From Kineosporia aurantiaca JCM 3230 (GTDB lineage: Bacteria; Actinomycetota; Actinomycetes; Actinomycetales; Kineosporiaceae): a stretch of DNA of 64,000 nucleotides. The stretch covers positions 62,001 to 126,000 of the forward strand of contig JODP01000001.1 of NCBI GenBank assembly GCA_000719025.1, read 5' to 3'. Below are positions 1 through 8,399 of the stretch, piece by piece (within the stretch, counting starts at the first letter, position 1; each line of letters opens with the position of its first letter). The position numbers and the translations under genes are program-made. Under the pieces are notes generated by a model. That model was not told the origin of the DNA. It did not search any database and saw only the letters and a list, made by a program, of their open reading frames with translations.

Positions 1-300
1 CGCGACCTGACTCAGCTGATCCCGTTCATCACCCGGATCATCTTCTACATGTCGGGCCTCTTCTACGTGATCTCCACGCAGGTCGGTGACGGCATCTTCG
101 GCCGGATCCTGAAAGCCAATCCGCTGAACATCTACATCAGCCTGATCCGGTACTCGATGCTGGAAGGCCTGCGCGGGGCCAAGAACGGTATCGAGATCAC
201 CCCCACGACCTGGGTGATGGCCTTCGGGTACGGCGCGGTGCTGTTCGTGGTGGGATTCATCTTCTTCTGGCAAGCCGAAGGACTGTACGGACGTGACTGA
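1..300 (+). CDS. ABC-2 type polysaccharide/glycolipid export permease, C-terminal part
   Basis: The frame is open from the first base, so the start lies outside the window and only the last 99 residues are seen. The visible part is hydrophobic, with membrane segments around FYMSGLFYVISTQV and the C-terminal VMAFGYGAVLFVVGFIFFW, followed by a short tail, as at the end of ABC-2 permeases of the TagG/Wzm type. The next gene, which starts 8 nt before this stop, is the matching Wzt/TagH-like ATPase. Together they should export an undecaprenyl-linked glycan or teichoic-acid-like polymer. The substrate cannot be told from this fragment. Confidence 0.8.
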   Translation, partial: RDLTQLIPFITRIIFYMSGLFYVISTQVGDGIFGRILKANPLNIYISLIRYSMLEGLRGAKNGIEITPTTWVMAFGYGAVLFVVGFIFFWQAEGLYGRD

Positions 301-1264
301 GCAGACCTCTTTCCCGGGCTGGGCAAGCACCGACTACGCCAACGGCCAGTACCAGGCGGCCCCCGTGGAGCAGGACGCCCCCCCGCCCGAGCCGCAGCCG
401 CCGGCTGCGAAGAAGGCGCCGGCCAAGAAGGCCGCCAAGAAGGGCATCGGGCCGAGCGGCCTGGAAAAGATCAAGAAGCGGGTGCCCGTAGGGCCCCGCG
501 AACGGCCCACCGTGATCGTGGACAACCTGCACGTCACCTACAAGGTCTTCGCCACCGGCAAGGCCGCCTCGGGCAAGAACGCCGAGAAGAAGGGGCTGCT
601 GGCGCGGACCCCGGCGCTCCGGCGCGCCCGCGAGGTGCACGCCGTGCGGGGCATCAGCTTCACCGCCTACGAGGGCGACTCGATCGGCATGGTCGGCACC
701 AACGGCTCGGGCAAGTCGACGCTGCTGCAGGCCGTCGCCGGGCTGGTTCCACCGGCCCGCGGCTCGGTCTTCTCGGAGGAGAACCCGACCCTGCTGGGCG
801 TCGGCGCGGCGCTGATGAACGAGCTGTCCGGCGAGCGCAACGTGATCCTCGGTGGTCTGGCCCTGGGCATGAGCCTGGCCGAGGTCCGGGCCAAGTACGA
901 CCAGATCGTCGAGTTCTCCGGCCTCGACCCGCAGTTCCTCGACCTGCCGATGCGGACGTACTCGCAGGGTATGGGCGCCCGGCTGCGGTTCGCCATCGCC
1001 TCTTCGGTGGCCCACCGGGTGCTGATGATCGACGAGGCGCTCTCCGTCGGCGACCGGCTGTTCCAGCAGCGCAGCGAGGCCCGGATCCGTCAGCTGCGCG
1101 AGGAGGCGGGCACGGTCTTCCTGGTCAGCCACGCGCTGCCGACGATCACCAAGACCTGCAACCGGGTGCTCTGGATCGACAAGGGCCGGCTGGTGATGGA
1201 CGGCGGGGTGGACGAGGTGATCTCGGCGTACACCCAGTCCGAGACCGAGGGCGACGAGGAATGA
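293..1264 (+). CDS. ABC transporter ATP-binding protein, polysaccharide export (TagH/Wzt-like)
   Basis: This is the nucleotide-binding subunit of the exporter whose permease tail lies just upstream. The GTG start overlaps the permease stop by 8 nt, indicating translational coupling. Residues 135-143 form the Walker A (GTNGSGKST), 224-228 the signature (SQGMG), 243-248 the Walker B (VLMIDE), and an H-loop His lies near 278. The SQGMG signature and the LSVGD after Walker B are typical of polysaccharide-export ATPases. The first 70 residues are an Ala/Lys/Pro-rich extension (AAKKAPAKKAAKKG) that is not part of the ATPase fold. There is no C-terminal carbohydrate-binding domain, so chain-length sensing of the Wzt-O9a kind is not expected. 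Confidence 0.9.
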   Translation: MTEQTSFPGWASTDYANGQYQAAPVEQDAPPPEPQPPAAKKAPAKKAAKKGIGPSGLEKIKKRVPVGPRERPTVIVDNLHVTYKVFATGKAASGKNAEKKGLLARTPALRRAREVHAVRGISFTAYEGDSIGMVGTNGSGKSTLLQAVAGLVPPARGSVFSEENPTLLGVGAALMNELSGERNVILGGLALGMSLAEVRAKYDQIVEFSGLDPQFLDLPMRTYSQGMGARLRFAIASSVAHRVLMIDEALSVGDRLFQQRSEARIRQLREEAGTVFLVSHALPTITKTCNRVLWIDKGRLVMDGGVDEVISAYTQSETEGDEE

Positions 1265-1321
1265 CGATGGTGGACGCTGCGGGCCGGGCCCGCGGGACGC
1301 GTACCGGCGGGTGAGACGGAC

Positions 1322-2509
1322 GTGAACGAGGATCGTGCTGCCCTGCCCCTGGGCACCTCGGCCTCGTCCGTCCCGATTTCCGTCCCAGATGCCCCGAAGG
1401 CACCACGTGTCCTGGTGATGACCGTGGTGCACGACCCGGACGACGCCCGGATCCGGTACCGCCAGCTCACCGCCCTGCTGGCGGCCGGGCTCGAGGTCAC
1501 CTACGCGGCGCCGTTCGAGGCCAGCCACCGCCGTCCGCCCGAGGGCGTGACGGCGGTGGATCTGCCCCGCGCGGCCGGGCGGCAGCGGTTCACCGCCATC
1601 TCCGCCGCTCGCCGCCTGCTGCACCGGATCGGCCCGGAGCACGACCTGGCCCTGCTGCACGACCCGGAGCTGCTGCTGGCCGTGCCGGGACTGGACCGGC
1701 GCACCTCTCCGCGGGTGGTCTGGGACGTCCATGAGGACACGGCGGCCGCGCTCCGGATGAAGTCCTGGCTACCCCGCCCGGTCCGCCCTCTGACCGGCGC
1801 CGCGGTCCGTGCGGCCGAGCGCTGGGCCGAGCGCCGATGTTCGCTGCTGCTGGCCGAGGAGGGCTATCAGGACCGGTTCCGGCGGCCGCACGCAGTGGTC
1901 CCGAACAGCGTGCCGGTGCCGGACGAGAAGCCCCCGCCGCCCGGGGCCGAGCGCGTGGTCTACCTGGGCCGGATCACCCGGGCCCGGGGCGCGCTGGAGA
2001 TGATCGAGCTGGGGCGGCGCCTGGCCCCCGAGGTCCGGCTGGAGCTGATCGGCCCGGCCGACGGTGACGTGGCCGGCCCGATCGCCCACGCGCACACCGA
2101 GGGCTGGATCGAGCACCACGGCTTCGTGCCCAACCGTCAGGCGCTCGCCCTGTTGCCCGGCGCCCTGGCCGGCCTGGCGCTACTGCACGACGAGCCGAAC
2201 TACGCGGTCTCCCGGCCGACCAAGGTGATGGAGTACATGGCCTGCGGGGTGCCGGTGGTGACCACGCCCAACGCGGCCGCCGCCGATCTGGTGGGGCGGT
2301 ACCACAGCGGCACGGTGGTGCCGTTCGGGGACGTCGGCGCGGCTGAGACGGCGATCCGGACGCTCCGGGCCGATCGGGAGCGGCGGGAGCGGCTGGGGGC
2401 GTCCGGCTGGAGCGCGGCCCTGGCCGACCTGGACTGGCGCACCGACGGGCGGCAGTTCGCCGAGCTGATCCGGGCCTGGTCGCTCGGCGAGCAGACCGTC
2501 CCGCAATAG
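1322..2509 (+). CDS. glycosyltransferase family 4 protein
   Basis: This is a 395-residue GT-B fold transferase. The C-terminal half contains the nucleotide-sugar binding element EYMACGVPVVTTP from residue 304, typical of GT4, and the linker VYLGRITRARGALEMIELG marks the start of the second Rossmann domain. The N-terminal domain begins with PRVLVMTVVHDPDDARIRYR. The GTG start lies 57 nt after the ABC ATPase, on the same strand, so it is probably co-transcribed with the exporter. The donor and acceptor sugars are unknown; a role in the exported envelope polymer is inferred from position. Confidence 0.88.
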   Translation: MNEDRAALPLGTSASSVPISVPDAPKAPRVLVMTVVHDPDDARIRYRQLTALLAAGLEVTYAAPFEASHRRPPEGVTAVDLPRAAGRQRFTAISAARRLLHRIGPEHDLALLHDPELLLAVPGLDRRTSPRVVWDVHEDTAAALRMKSWLPRPVRPLTGAAVRAAERWAERRCSLLLAEEGYQDRFRRPHAVVPNSVPVPDEKPPPPGAERVVYLGRITRARGALEMIELGRRLAPEVRLELIGPADGDVAGPIAHAHTEGWIEHHGFVPNRQALALLPGALAGLALLHDEPNYAVSRPTKVMEYMACGVPVVTTPNAAAADLVGRYHSGTVVPFGDVGAAETAIRTLRADRERRERLGASGWSAALADLDWRTDGRQFAELIRAWSLGEQTVPQ

Positions 2510-2526
2510 ATCTTTGTTCGTGATCC

Positions 2527-2579
2527 TGCAGTTTCGCCCCGCTGATCATGCACTGCATGATCGCCGGGGCGAAACTGCA
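2527..2579. repeat. 53-bp near-perfect palindrome between convergent genes
   Basis: Arms 2527-2552 and 2554-2579 are reverse complements at 24 of 26 positions around a single central base. The inner part holds CTGATCATGCA facing TGCATGATCG. It lies 17 nt after the GT4 stop and 54 nt before the end of the convergent GT2 gene. No T-tract follows immediately, so it may be a bidirectional transcription end, a cruciform, or a member of the GATCATG repeat family seen at 31.8 and 51.8 kb. Confidence 0.85.
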
Positions 2580-2632
2580 TGATGACGGCGGGTTTTGGGA
2601 CGCGCGGGGGCAGCCGCGAGACTCAGCGAGAC

Positions 2633-3709
2633 TCAGGGGGTGGTTGCGTCCGGCAGGGCGATCCCGCCGATCCGGCTCGGCTCCTCGGCCAGCTTGCGCG
2701 GGCTCAGGATGAACCCCGCGCCCCAGCTCAGGTGCATGGTGGCGGTGACCACGGGCAGGCGCACCCAGGCCCCCGGCGGCAGCTCGCGACCCTCGAACGC
2801 GGCCCCGGCGCAGATCGCGACCAGGTACCCGGCGGGCAGCACCGCCCCCGCCTTGATCCCGGCGGCGGCCAGGCCCAGCCCGCCCACCACTCCGGCCAGG
2901 GCGACCGGCGGGGCCAGGTAACGGAAGTTGACCGTGCCCTCGTGCCGACGCATGACCACCCGGCGCCAGCGGCCGTAGAAGAAGTACTGCCGGCCCAGCG
3001 CCTTGACCGTGCTGCGCGGGCGGTAGGAGACCCGCAGCTTGGGCTGGAACCAGACCCGGCCGCCGGTGCGGCGGATGCGCAGGTTCATCTCCCAGTCCTG
3101 CGCGCGCAGGAACGTCTCGTCGTACCCACCGACCCGCTCGAGCGCGGAGCGGCGGAACACGCCGAGGTAGACCGTGTCGGCCTCGCCCGGCGAACCGCCG
3201 GTGTGGAAGGCCGCGTTGCCGACCCCGAGCTTGCTCGTCATGGCGCGGGCCACGGCCTGCTCGAACGGGGTCTCCCCCTCGGCGGCCATCACCCCGCCGA
3301 CGTTGTCGGCGCCGGTCTCACGCATCGTCTCGACCGCGATCCGCACGTAGTCGCGCGGCAGCATCGAGTGCCCGTCGATCCGGACCACGACCGGGTGCTT
3401 GGTCTCCGCGATCGCCGCGTTCAGCCCGGCCGGGGTGCTGCCGTGCGGGTCCGGGTTGCGCACCAGGGTGATCCGCGAGTCCATCGCCGCCAGCCGGGAG
3501 GCCACCTGGTCGGTGTGGTCCTTCGAGGGGCCGAGCGCGATCACCATCTGCAGCTGACCCGCGTGGTCCTGGTCGAGCGCGTGGCGGACCGCCTGCTCGA
3601 GGTGACGCTGCTCGTTGAGCACGCAGAGCACGATGCTGACCGGCGCGTCAGCGGGCAGCTGATCGGTCCGGGAGGGGGCGTCGAGCGCCTCGGGCAGGTG
3701 GGCGTCCAT
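2633..3709 (-). CDS. glycosyltransferase family 2 protein with C-terminal membrane segments
   Basis: This is a 358-residue GT-A transferase. The N-terminus has the nucleotide-binding strand VSIVLCVLNEQRHLEQAV, the metal/donor site region VVRIDGHSML, and the acceptor-side motif RAQDWEMNLRIRRTGG. The pattern matches dolichyl/undecaprenyl-sugar or exopolysaccharide GT2 enzymes (ExoA/ExoM-like). After residue about 270 there are two to three hydrophobic helices (VALAGVVGGLGLAAAGI, VLPAGYLVAICAGAAF), so it should act at the inner face of the membrane. It is convergent with the GT4 gene and follows the LCP gene (co-directional). Substrate unknown. Confidence 0.88.
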   Translation of the reverse strand: MDAHLPEALDAPSRTDQLPADAPVSIVLCVLNEQRHLEQAVRHALDQDHAGQLQMVIALGPSKDHTDQVASRLAAMDSRITLVRNPDPHGSTPAGLNAAIAETKHPVVVRIDGHSMLPRDYVRIAVETMRETGADNVGGVMAAEGETPFEQAVARAMTSKLGVGNAAFHTGGSPGEADTVYLGVFRRSALERVGGYDETFLRAQDWEMNLRIRRTGGRVWFQPKLRVSYRPRSTVKALGRQYFFYGRWRRVVMRRHEGTVNFRYLAPPVALAGVVGGLGLAAAGIKAGAVLPAGYLVAICAGAAFEGRELPPGAWVRLPVVTATMHLSWGAGFILSPRKLAEEPSRIGGIALPDATTP

Positions 3710-3914
3710 GTCCCTATCAGCCTATCCGGGGCCGGACCGTGCTCGGTGCGGCCGCCGCCCGCCCGCGCCCCGCCCGAGCCCGGGCAGATGCCCCTGATCA
3801 GGCACGTCCTGCTCGAAGCGGCACAGAATGTCACAGCAAAGTTATGCGCGGACGGGCAGACAGAGCTCCGGATTCACGTTTGCGGGGGCAATTTCCCTTG
3901 GGGCCGAACGGGAA

Positions 3915-5579
3915 TCAGGACGTCCCGCAGACGGAGCGCACATCTACGGACGCGTTCGGTGACGATGGTCCGGAGCCCGGGGAAGCCTTCGGGCCGGGTG
4001 AAGAGACGCCCGCCGCCGCGGATTCCACCGGCTTGGGAGCCGACTTCGGCGCCGTCGCGGTGACCGCCGGCGTCCCCACTTCATCGTTGCGGCCCTCGAG
4101 CTGGTCGATCGTGGTGGCCACCTGGCGCCGGATCTCGGTGAAGTCCGGGTGCTTCGGGACGATCACCGGCGGCACGAACTGCACGCTCTTGATCTGGCTC
4201 TTCTTGGCCTTCTGGGCCAGCTCGAGGAAGGCCGGCAGCTTGCTCGCCGGGACGTCGGTGGCGACCACCTTGGAACCGGCCGACGCGATGCCCTGGAAAT
4301 TGCGCAGCACGGTGGCCGGGTCGAGCTGGTTCACCATCGCGTTCATCACGCAGCGCTGGCGCGCCATCCGGTCGTAGTCGCTGGTCGCGTCCCGGGAGCG
4401 GGCGTACCAGAGGGCGTGGAACCCGTCCAGGCGCTGCTGGCCGGGCTCGATCCAGCCCCGGACCTTGCTGTGCTCGTTGCCGATCGGGGTCCGGGCGGCG
4501 ACGTTCATGTCCACCCCGCCGACCGCGTCGATCAGGTCCTGGAAGCCCTGCAGGTCGATGATCACGTAATAGTTCACCTTCAGTCCGGTGACCCCCTGGA
4601 CGGCCTGCATCATCGCCTCGGCGCCCGGGTCCCGGCCGTCCGGGAACAGCTTCGGGTTGTCCTCCCCGTACTTGTAGATCGCGTTCAGCAGGCAGACGTC
4701 GCCGCAGTTCCAGCCGTTCGGCAACGCCTTGGCGGCCGGGGTGCCGGCCGGGAAGGGCACGTTCTGCAGGTTGCGGGGCAGGCTGAACAGCGCGGTCTGG
4801 CCAGTCTTCTCGTCGATGCTGGCCAGGTTGACGCTGTCGGTCCGGGTGCCCAGCCGGCTCGGCCCGGTGTCCCCGCCGAGCAGCAGGACGTTGTACCGGC
4901 CGTCCACCGCGGCCGAGTGCTTGCCCGAGCCGAACACCCCGGAGAGCAGGTCGGCGGCGGCCCAGACCCGGCGGCCGACGGCCAGCGGCAGGGCCAGCGA
5001 GAGCACCATCAGGACGGCGGTGAGCAGGGCGATCCAGCGCCGGGAGCGCTGGGTGAGTTCCGGTGCCTGGCCGATCCGCCAGGCGTCGAGCAGCAGCACC
5101 GGCCAGATCACCGCCCCGGCCAGGAACAGCAGCGCCAGCGGGCGGATCATCCATTGGTGGGTGAACAGGCCGAGCACCCAGTCCCGGTTCAGCAGGGCCA
5201 GGCCGACCAGCAGGACGGCCAGGACCAGGCAGCTCAGCCAGACCCGGAGGGCGGCGCCCGCCACCGCCAGCCGGGCCCGGCCCCAGCCGGCCGGCCGGGA
5301 CGAGCGGGAGGGGCCGGTGACCACCTGGGCGGAGCCCGGGGCGATCAGGGTGAGCACGAGCAGGGTCAGCAGCCGCCGGACCTTCAGCGCGCTCAACTGC
5401 TCGCGGCTGCTCCGGTCGGACCGCGGCGGACGAGGGCCGCCTCCGCCGGGTGGGGCAGTGTCCTCCCTGAGGCGGACCACGCCGAGTGACTGTGCGCGCG
5501 GGTGCCGACGGGGTGCAACACCCGTTCCCGTTCCGGAGCGCGACGGGCGCCGAGCGGCCGGAGTTCGGGAGACGGACAT
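3915..5579 (-). CDS. LCP (LytR-CpsA-Psr) family protein
   Basis: LCP enzymes transfer undecaprenyl-pyrophosphate-linked glycopolymers onto peptidoglycan on the outside of the membrane. After about 100 polar residues there are four hydrophobic segments (LLTLLVLTLIAPG, LSCLVLAVLLVGLALL, LALLFLAGAVIWPVLLL, IALLTAVLMVLSLALPLAV). The LCP domain follows, with LLLGGDTGPSRLGTRTDSVNLAS and FSLPRNL carrying the Arg/Asp residues that bind pyrophosphate, and ARSRDATSDYDRMARQR. The extra N-terminal helices are more than the single anchor of most LCP proteins. The start is chosen at ATG 5579, with an AATACT box 6 nt before it; a GTG at 5609 would add 10 residues. The last 50 residues are Pro/Ser-rich. Confidence 0.9.
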   Translation of the reverse strand: MSVSRTPAARRPSRSGTGTGVAPRRHPRAQSLGVVRLREDTAPPGGGGPRPPRSDRSSREQLSALKVRRLLTLLVLTLIAPGSAQVVTGPSRSSRPAGWGRARLAVAGAALRVWLSCLVLAVLLVGLALLNRDWVLGLFTHQWMIRPLALLFLAGAVIWPVLLLDAWRIGQAPELTQRSRRWIALLTAVLMVLSLALPLAVGRRVWAAADLLSGVFGSGKHSAAVDGRYNVLLLGGDTGPSRLGTRTDSVNLASIDEKTGQTALFSLPRNLQNVPFPAGTPAAKALPNGWNCGDVCLLNAIYKYGEDNPKLFPDGRDPGAEAMMQAVQGVTGLKVNYYVIIDLQGFQDLIDAVGGVDMNVAARTPIGNEHSKVRGWIEPGQQRLDGFHALWYARSRDATSDYDRMARQRCVMNAMVNQLDPATVLRNFQGIASAGSKVVATDVPASKLPAFLELAQKAKKSQIKSVQFVPPVIVPKHPDFTEIRRQVATTIDQLEGRNDEVGTPAVTATAPKSAPKPVESAAAGVSSPGPKASPGSGPSSPNASVDVRSVCGTS

Positions 5580-5714
5580 TCGCTCAGTATTGCCCGGTGA
5601 GCGGTCCACCCCGGGGCATTAACCCCCGCCGTGTCGCGACTTAGGCGCCAGACAAGCGGTTCCGGGCCGGGGACGGCCGTCCGGCCCGGCTCCGGCGAGG
5701 GAAATCCCCCAGCA

Positions 5715-5750
5715 AAAGGTGTGTGCCCCCGACGGGGGGCGGGGGCACAC
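5715..5750 (-). terminator. hairpin after the calcium-binding protein gene
   Basis: GTGTGCCCCC at 5721-5730 pairs perfectly with GGGGGCACAC at 5741-5750. Read on the minus strand it is followed by ACCTTTT, so it is a plausible intrinsic terminator about 110 nt beyond the stop of the calcium-binding gene. Confidence 0.6.
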
Positions 5751-5859
5751 AGGGGCAATCGTAGCCGTCACGGACGGACAGGGACAGGGCATGTCAGAGG
5801 TAACTCAGGGCTCATCTCTCCCTGGCACTGGGTGACGGCGTCGACCCCTTCAGCGCCCT

Positions 5860-6786
5860 TCAGTCCTGCTTGATCACGTTCTTGCCGGGCCCGCCGGACA
5901 GCTTGTCCCGGCCCGGCCCGCCGTAAAGCTTGTCGTTGCCCGCGTTCCCGTTGATGACGTCGTTGCCGGCGCCACCGTAGAGCGTGTCGTTGCCCTGGTT
6001 GCCGTTGAGCACGTCGGCACCGGCGCCGCCCTTGATCAGGTCGTTGCCGGTGAGGCCGTTGATCGTCTGCTTCCCGGCGCCGCCGTAGAGCTTGTCGTTG
6101 CCCGGGCCACCGGTCACGGTCGCCTTGGCCCCCAGCGCATGGACGGTGTCGTTGCCGGCGCCGCCCTGGGCCACGGCTCCCGCGCGGACGGTGATCGTGT
6201 CGTTCCCCGCGTCGCCGGTGACCGAACTGCCGTCGAAGGTGCCGGTGTCGACCGTGGTGAAGGTGTCGTTGCCGGCGCCGAGGTAGAAGCCGTTGTAGAT
6301 GTGCGCACCGGCCAGGTTGGAGAACTTCACCGTGTCGTTCTCGTCCTTCAGGTACATCACCAGGGAGGGGTACGGGTCCCCTTCCTCCGGCACCGCGAAG
6401 TTGTCGATCGTGCAGGTGACCCTGGTGTGGTCGGCCGGGTCCGGATAGGCACAGGCGTGCCCGGCCTTGATCGGGACGCGGTCGGTGATCGTGTAGGTGT
6501 AGGTCTGACCGCCGCCGGACTTCCGCAGCGCGACCTTCACCTGGTTCTTCTGGCCGTTCACGGCCTGATAGACGACCTGGTCGTCCACGTCGTAGGTGCC
6601 GTCCGCGTAATGGTTGACGAACACGGTGGCCGGAGCCTGAACGGCAGGGGTGGCGGTGGTGATGAGGGACGATTTCGGCGTCGCGTTCGCGTTGTCGCCG
6701 AGGGCCAGCGCAACGCTGCCCACACCGAGCAACGTCGCGACTACCGCCAAGCTCAGGAGCGAACGCCGGCTCCTGCCCATAGTCAT
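5860..6786 (-). CDS. secreted calcium-binding protein with RTX (hemolysin-type) nonapeptide repeats
   Basis: This is a 308-residue protein. The ATG at 6786 is preceded by GGAGG with 9-nt spacing; longer upstream frames lack this. A Sec signal peptide is visible (MGRSRRSLLSLAVVATLLGVGSVALALG). The middle, about residues 50-165, looks like a beta-sandwich domain of the kind found in secreted adhesion-type proteins (VFVNHYADGTYDVDDQV, VTCTIDNFAVPEEG). The C-terminal half has many GGxGNDxxxG units (GGAGNDVINGNAGNDKLYGG), which form a Ca2+-binding beta-roll. It sits in the envelope cluster between the LCP and UDP-glucose dehydrogenase genes, so a matrix or surface role is inferred. No enzyme domain was seen. 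Confidence 0.88.
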   Translation of the reverse strand: MTMGRSRRSLLSLAVVATLLGVGSVALALGDNANATPKSSLITTATPAVQAPATVFVNHYADGTYDVDDQVVYQAVNGQKNQVKVALRKSGGGQTYTYTITDRVPIKAGHACAYPDPADHTRVTCTIDNFAVPEEGDPYPSLVMYLKDENDTVKFSNLAGAHIYNGFYLGAGNDTFTTVDTGTFDGSSVTGDAGNDTITVRAGAVAQGGAGNDTVHALGAKATVTGGPGNDKLYGGAGKQTINGLTGNDLIKGGAGADVLNGNQGNDTLYGGAGNDVINGNAGNDKLYGGPGRDKLSGGPGKNVIKQD

Positions 6787-6861
6787 CGGGAAATGCCTCC
6801 GGGATCGAAAACGGATATAAGTCCAACGATCCCACAGGAAAGCCCCACCTCCGGACACAAC

Positions 6862-6896
6862 GGTGGGAGGGCGTCCCTGAGGACACCCTCCCCACC
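6862..6896 (-). terminator. hairpin after ugd
   Basis: 6862-6876 pairs with 6881-6896 (GGTGGG and CCCACC at the ends, CTGA loop, one bulge). It lies just beyond the stop of UDP-glucose dehydrogenase on the minus strand. No good T-tract is visible, so termination is inferred. Confidence 0.45.
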
Positions 6897-6907
6897 GGAG
6901 CAGCGGG

Positions 6908-8242
6908 TTACACCCGCGGGCGCCCCAGGGCGCGGTACGTCCAGCCCGCGTCCCGCCAGCGCTGCGGGTCGAGCGCGTTGCGGCCGTCGAGCATGTTGCG
7001 CTGACGGACGATGCCGGCCAGCTGGACCGGGTCGATCGTCTTGTACTGCTGCCACTCGGTCAGCAGCAGCACCACGTCGGCGCCGTCGCAGGCCACCTCG
7101 ACCTTGTCCTCGTAGTGCAGGTCGGGCCAGGCCCGGCGGGCGTTCTCCAGGGCCGCCGGGTCGGAGACCACGACCTCGGCGCCCTGCAGCCGGATCTGCG
7201 CGGCCACGTTCAGCGCGGGCGAGTCGCGGATGTCGTCGCTCTCCGGCTTGAACGCAGCCCCGAGCACAGCCACCTTGCGGCCCAGGAACGAACCCTGGAG
7301 CACCTCGCGGGCCAGGTCGACCATCCGGGTGCGGCGGCGCATGTTGATCGCGTCGACCTCGCGCAGGAAGGTCAGCGCCTGGTCGGCGCCCAGCTCACCG
7401 GCCCGGGCCATGAACGCCCGGATGTCCTTGGGCAGGCAGCCGCCGCCGAAACCGAGCCCGGCGCCGAGGAACTTGGGGCCGATCCGGTCGTCGTGACCGA
7501 TCGCGGCGGCCAGTGTCGAGACATCCGCACCGGCCGCCTCACAGACCTCGGCCATCGCGTTGATGAACGAGATCTTGGTGGCCAGGAAGGCGTTGGCCGC
7601 GGTCTTCACCAGCTCGGCGGTGGGATAGTCGGCGACCAGCACCGGAGTGCCGGCCGCGACCGGGTTCGCGTACACCGCGTCGAGCAGGGCCCTGGCCTCG
7701 GCCGCGGCCTCCGGCTCGGCCGGGAGGCCGTAGACGATCCGGTCGGGGCGCTGGGTGTCGTCCACCGCGTGCCCCTCGCGCAGGAACTCCGGGTTCCAGG
7801 CCAGCAGGGCGCCGGGCACCGCCTCGGAGATCAGCGCGGCCAGCCGGGCCGCGGTGCCGACCGGGACGGTGGACTTGCCCACCACCAGGTCGCCGGGCTG
7901 GAGATGGGGCAGCAGCGAGCGGACCGCCGCGTCCACATAACTGGTGTCGGCGGCGAACTCGCCCGCCCGCTGCGGCGTACCGACGCAGATGAAGTGGACC
8001 GTCGGTTCGCCCGGGGCGTGGGCGACGGCGGAGACGTCGGTGGTGAAGGAGAGCCGGCCGGACCCGGTTGCCCGTTGCAGCAACTCGGGCAGCCCGGGCT
8101 CGAAGAACGGGGCCTTGGCCTCGGTGAGGTCGGCAATCTTCCGCTCGTCGACGTCCACCCCCACGACCTGATGACCGAAATCGGCCATGCACGCCGCGTG
8201 CACGGCCCCCAGATAGCCGCACCCCATCACTGATAAGCGCAT
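6908..8242 (-). CDS. ugd: UDP-glucose 6-dehydrogenase
   Basis: This enzyme oxidises UDP-glucose to UDP-glucuronate with two NAD+, supplying a uronic acid for surface polysaccharide. The 444 residues show the N-terminal NAD site (MRLSVMGCGYLGAVHAACMA), STVPVGT near residue 124, the NPEFLREGHAVDD motif near 150, and the catalytic Cys269 in GFGGGCLPKD. The C-terminal domain has GAAFKPESDDIRDSPALNVA. Full length for the family. A TACTCT box (8249-8254 on the minus strand) lies 6 nt before the ATG with no Shine-Dalgarno, so the mRNA is probably leaderless. It is divergent from the Trp-regulated anthranilate synthase and, by function, belongs with the envelope genes to its left. Confidence 0.95.
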   Translation of the reverse strand: MRLSVMGCGYLGAVHAACMADFGHQVVGVDVDERKIADLTEAKAPFFEPGLPELLQRATGSGRLSFTTDVSAVAHAPGEPTVHFICVGTPQRAGEFAADTSYVDAAVRSLLPHLQPGDLVVGKSTVPVGTAARLAALISEAVPGALLAWNPEFLREGHAVDDTQRPDRIVYGLPAEPEAAAEARALLDAVYANPVAAGTPVLVADYPTAELVKTAANAFLATKISFINAMAEVCEAAGADVSTLAAAIGHDDRIGPKFLGAGLGFGGGCLPKDIRAFMARAGELGADQALTFLREVDAINMRRRTRMVDLAREVLQGSFLGRKVAVLGAAFKPESDDIRDSPALNVAAQIRLQGAEVVVSDPAALENARRAWPDLHYEDKVEVACDGADVVLLLTEWQQYKTIDPVQLAGIVRQRNMLDGRNALDPQRWRDAGWTYRALGRPRV

Positions 8243-8293
8243 GAATCGAGAGTATCGGTGCTCCGGTACCTACACGCGTCGACGGGGATGCGA

Positions 8294-8299
8294 TACGGT
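8294..8299 (+). promoter_or_regulatory. -10 box of the trp leader transcript
   Basis: TACGGT lies 6 nt before the ATG of the leader peptide, so the transcript should start at or very near that ATG. No convincing -35 was seen. Confidence 0.5.
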
Positions 8300-8305
8300 G
8301 TACGT

Positions 8306-8341
8306 ATGAGATTGACGCGCACCTTCTGGTGGCCCGCCTGA
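8306..8341 (+). CDS. trpL: Trp attenuator leader peptide
   Basis: This 11-codon ORF, too short for ordinary gene calling, encodes MRLTRTFWWPA and ends in TGA. Two consecutive Trp codons (TGG at 8327-8332) just before the stop are the hallmark of ribosome-mediated attenuation by charged tRNA-Trp. It is directly upstream of a fused anthranilate synthase, the first committed enzyme of tryptophan synthesis. A box resembling -10 lies 6 nt before the ATG, so it is probably translated from a leaderless message. Similar leaders precede trpE-type genes in Streptomyces and Corynebacterium (from memory). Confidence 0.85.
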   Translation: MRLTRTFWWPA

Positions 8342-8343
8342 CC

Positions 8344-8399
8344 GGCGGCCCCCTCGCGTTCATCTCCATCCCATTCGCGGCCGCCTCGTCGAGGCGGCC
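8344..8399 (+). promoter_or_regulatory. trp attenuator RNA with alternative hairpins
   Basis: GGCCGCCTC at 8379-8387 and GAGGCGGCC at 8391-8399 form a perfect 9-bp hairpin with a GTC loop. The segment GGCGGCC at 8344-8350, just after the leader stop codon, can instead pair with GGCCGCC at 8379-8385. These two structures exclude each other, as in terminator/antiterminator switching. The hairpin is followed by GTCGGCGTTTG rather than a clean T-run, so the effect could also be on translation. Confidence 0.65.

Noticed and set aside
257..1732. 491-residue frame antisense to the ABC ATPase and GT4 genes
   Set aside because: It is Arg/Gly/His-rich without any domain motif and lies opposite two genes with clear motifs. 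It is a by-product of high GC.
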